Positions 63,315 to 64,000 of a DNA stretch of 64,000 bases are shown here, piece by piece (positions within the stretch are counted from its first letter, which is position 1; every line of letters begins with the position of its first letter). The DNA lies in the NCBI RefSeq assembly GCF_001696455.1, contig NZ_MAUJ01000009.1, positions 124,001-188,000 on the forward strand. The letters run 5' to 3'. The position numbers and the translations under genes were made by a program. The notes beneath the pieces are model-generated. The model saw nothing but the letters and a program-made list of their open reading frames with translations, had not been told where the DNA came from and made no database searches. Source of the stretch: Pseudoalteromonas luteoviolacea. GTDB lineage: Bacteria; Pseudomonadota; Gammaproteobacteria; Enterobacterales; Alteromonadaceae.

Positions 63315-63824
63315 TTAAGCTTTGGCCGCGAGACGGGCTTCTTTCTCAATTTTCTTTTTGATGCGTTGGCGCTTCAGTGGCGACAAGTAATCAATGAATA
63401 ACTTACCAACTAAGTGGTCTAGTTCGTGTTGAACACAGTTAGACAGCAGCTCTTGTGCATCAAATTGATATTCTTCACCGTTTTCATTCAGTGCTTTCAC
63501 CGTTACTTTTTCAGCTCGGTCTACTTTTGCATATGAATAAGGTACTGATAGGCAACCTTCTTCACATACCATCTCGCCTTCTGAGGCTATGATCTCTGGA
63601 TTGATTAAGACGTAAGGCTCGTTACGTTCTTCTGATACGTCAATAACGACAATACGCTGATGAATATCAACCTGAGTGGCCGCGAGGCCAACGCCATTTT
63701 CGTCGTACATGGTTTCTAACATGTCTTTGACAATTTGACGGATTTCATCATTTACTTCTTTAACGGGCTTTGCAACGGTGCGCAATCGCTCGTCAGGAAA
63801 CTTAAGCACTTCTAACTTTGCCAT
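63315..63824 (-). CDS. def: Peptide deformylase
   Basis: 169 residues. Metal site motifs GVGLAATQ, EGCLS (Cys ligand) and QHELDHL (HExxH). It removes the N-formyl group from new proteins; first gene of the def-fmt-rsmB-trkA operon. Confidence 0.98.
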   Translation of the reverse strand: MAKLEVLKFPDERLRTVAKPVKEVNDEIRQIVKDMLETMYDENGVGLAATQVDIHQRIVVIDVSEERNEPYVLINPEIIASEGEMVCEEGCLSVPYSYAKVDRAEKVTVKALNENGEEYQFDAQELLSNCVQHELDHLVGKLFIDYLSPLKRQRIKKKIEKEARLAAKA

Positions 63825-63940
63825 AGATACCTTTTACAGTCTTTCTAAATGGGGTAATGTATGCTCTTATTTTAGCCATTCACGTTCCCCTTTAACAGGT
63901 TTTGGTGGATAATATCTAAAAATAACTCAAGGAAGCATGC

Positions 63941-64000
63941 ATGAAATCTCAAATTGCCGCCTTATTCATCGCTGCTGTTGCCGCATTCCCTGTCATTGCT
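63941..64000 (+). CDS. Start of a secreted protein, cut by window edge (probably LysM-domain protein)
   Basis: ATG 63941 follows AAGGAAG at 7 bases and opens a signal peptide, MKSQIAALFIAAVAAFPVIA, still open at the edge. In gammaproteobacteria the gene divergent from def is often a LysM-domain protein; this identity is from synteny only. Confidence 0.6.
   Translation, partial: MKSQIAALFIAAVAAFPVIA

Overview
The window reads as a chromosome segment around the replication origin of a marine gammaproteobacterium of the Pseudoalteromonas/Alteromonadales type. The evidence is the gene order (mnmG-rsmG-parA-parB-atp operon on one side of an origin, mioC-mnmE...yidC-yidD-rnpA-rpmH / dnaA-dnaN-recF-gyrB on the other), a 440-residue prolidase very like the Alteromonas/Pseudoalteromonas enzymes, and the many GATC (Dam-type) sites in the origin. 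No rRNA or tRNA gene was seen.

Layout. (1) 1-5603, minus strand: the end of a class I lanthipeptide-type operon, read hlyD - C39-peptidase ABC exporter - lanC - lanB (lanB runs off the left edge). (2) 5737-7098: glmU, a housekeeping gene. (3) 7752-10389, plus strand: four tandem small precursor genes with a shared leader ending in Gly-Gly (the first is frameshifted), then a LuxR-type regulator and a lipoprotein metallo-hydrolase of the NAPE-PLD type. (4) 10390-14068: mostly non-coding, with three near-identical ~180-bp units that each carry a strong hairpin, a second stand-alone LuxR regulator, and an array of ~72-bp tandem repeats with a palindromic core. (5) 14069-16249: a ToxR/CadC-like membrane regulator. 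(6) 16753-23687: complete atpIBEFHAGDC operon. (7) 23826-28111: parB, parA, rsmG, mnmG. (8) 28112-28525: oriC-like region, then mioC. (9) 30024-35641: mnmE, a second CadC-like regulator with TPRs, and a DsbD-like/TlpA-like thiol-redox trio. (10) 35930-38539: yidC, yidD, rnpA, rpmH. (11) 38540-45281: a second GATC- and DnaA-box-rich region, then dnaA, dnaN, recF (which carries two internal parS sites) and gyrB. (12) 45463-64000: glyQS, a small lipoprotein, tusA, fadBA, slt, prolidase, yigZ, trkH, a PilZ protein, trkA, rsmB, fmt, def and the first codons of a secreted protein.

The unusual part is 1-10389. A LanB-type dehydratase, a LanC cyclase with intact zinc ligands and a leader-cleaving C39 exporter sit next to precursors that are rich in Ser/Thr (9 of 21 and 14 of 30 core residues) but contain no cysteine. 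They could therefore not form ordinary (methyl)lanthionine rings. The biosynthetic operon and the precursor operon are divergent and lie on opposite sides of glmU. In many gammaproteobacteria glmU directly follows atpC, so the region between them looks like an insertion hot spot. The likely working model is that a LuxR solo controls the precursor array, LanB dehydrates Ser/Thr, the C39 exporter cuts after Gly-Gly and exports with the HlyD adaptor, and the product is a dehydroamino-acid peptide of unknown final chemistry. This is inference; only the gene content, motifs and absence of Cys are seen directly.
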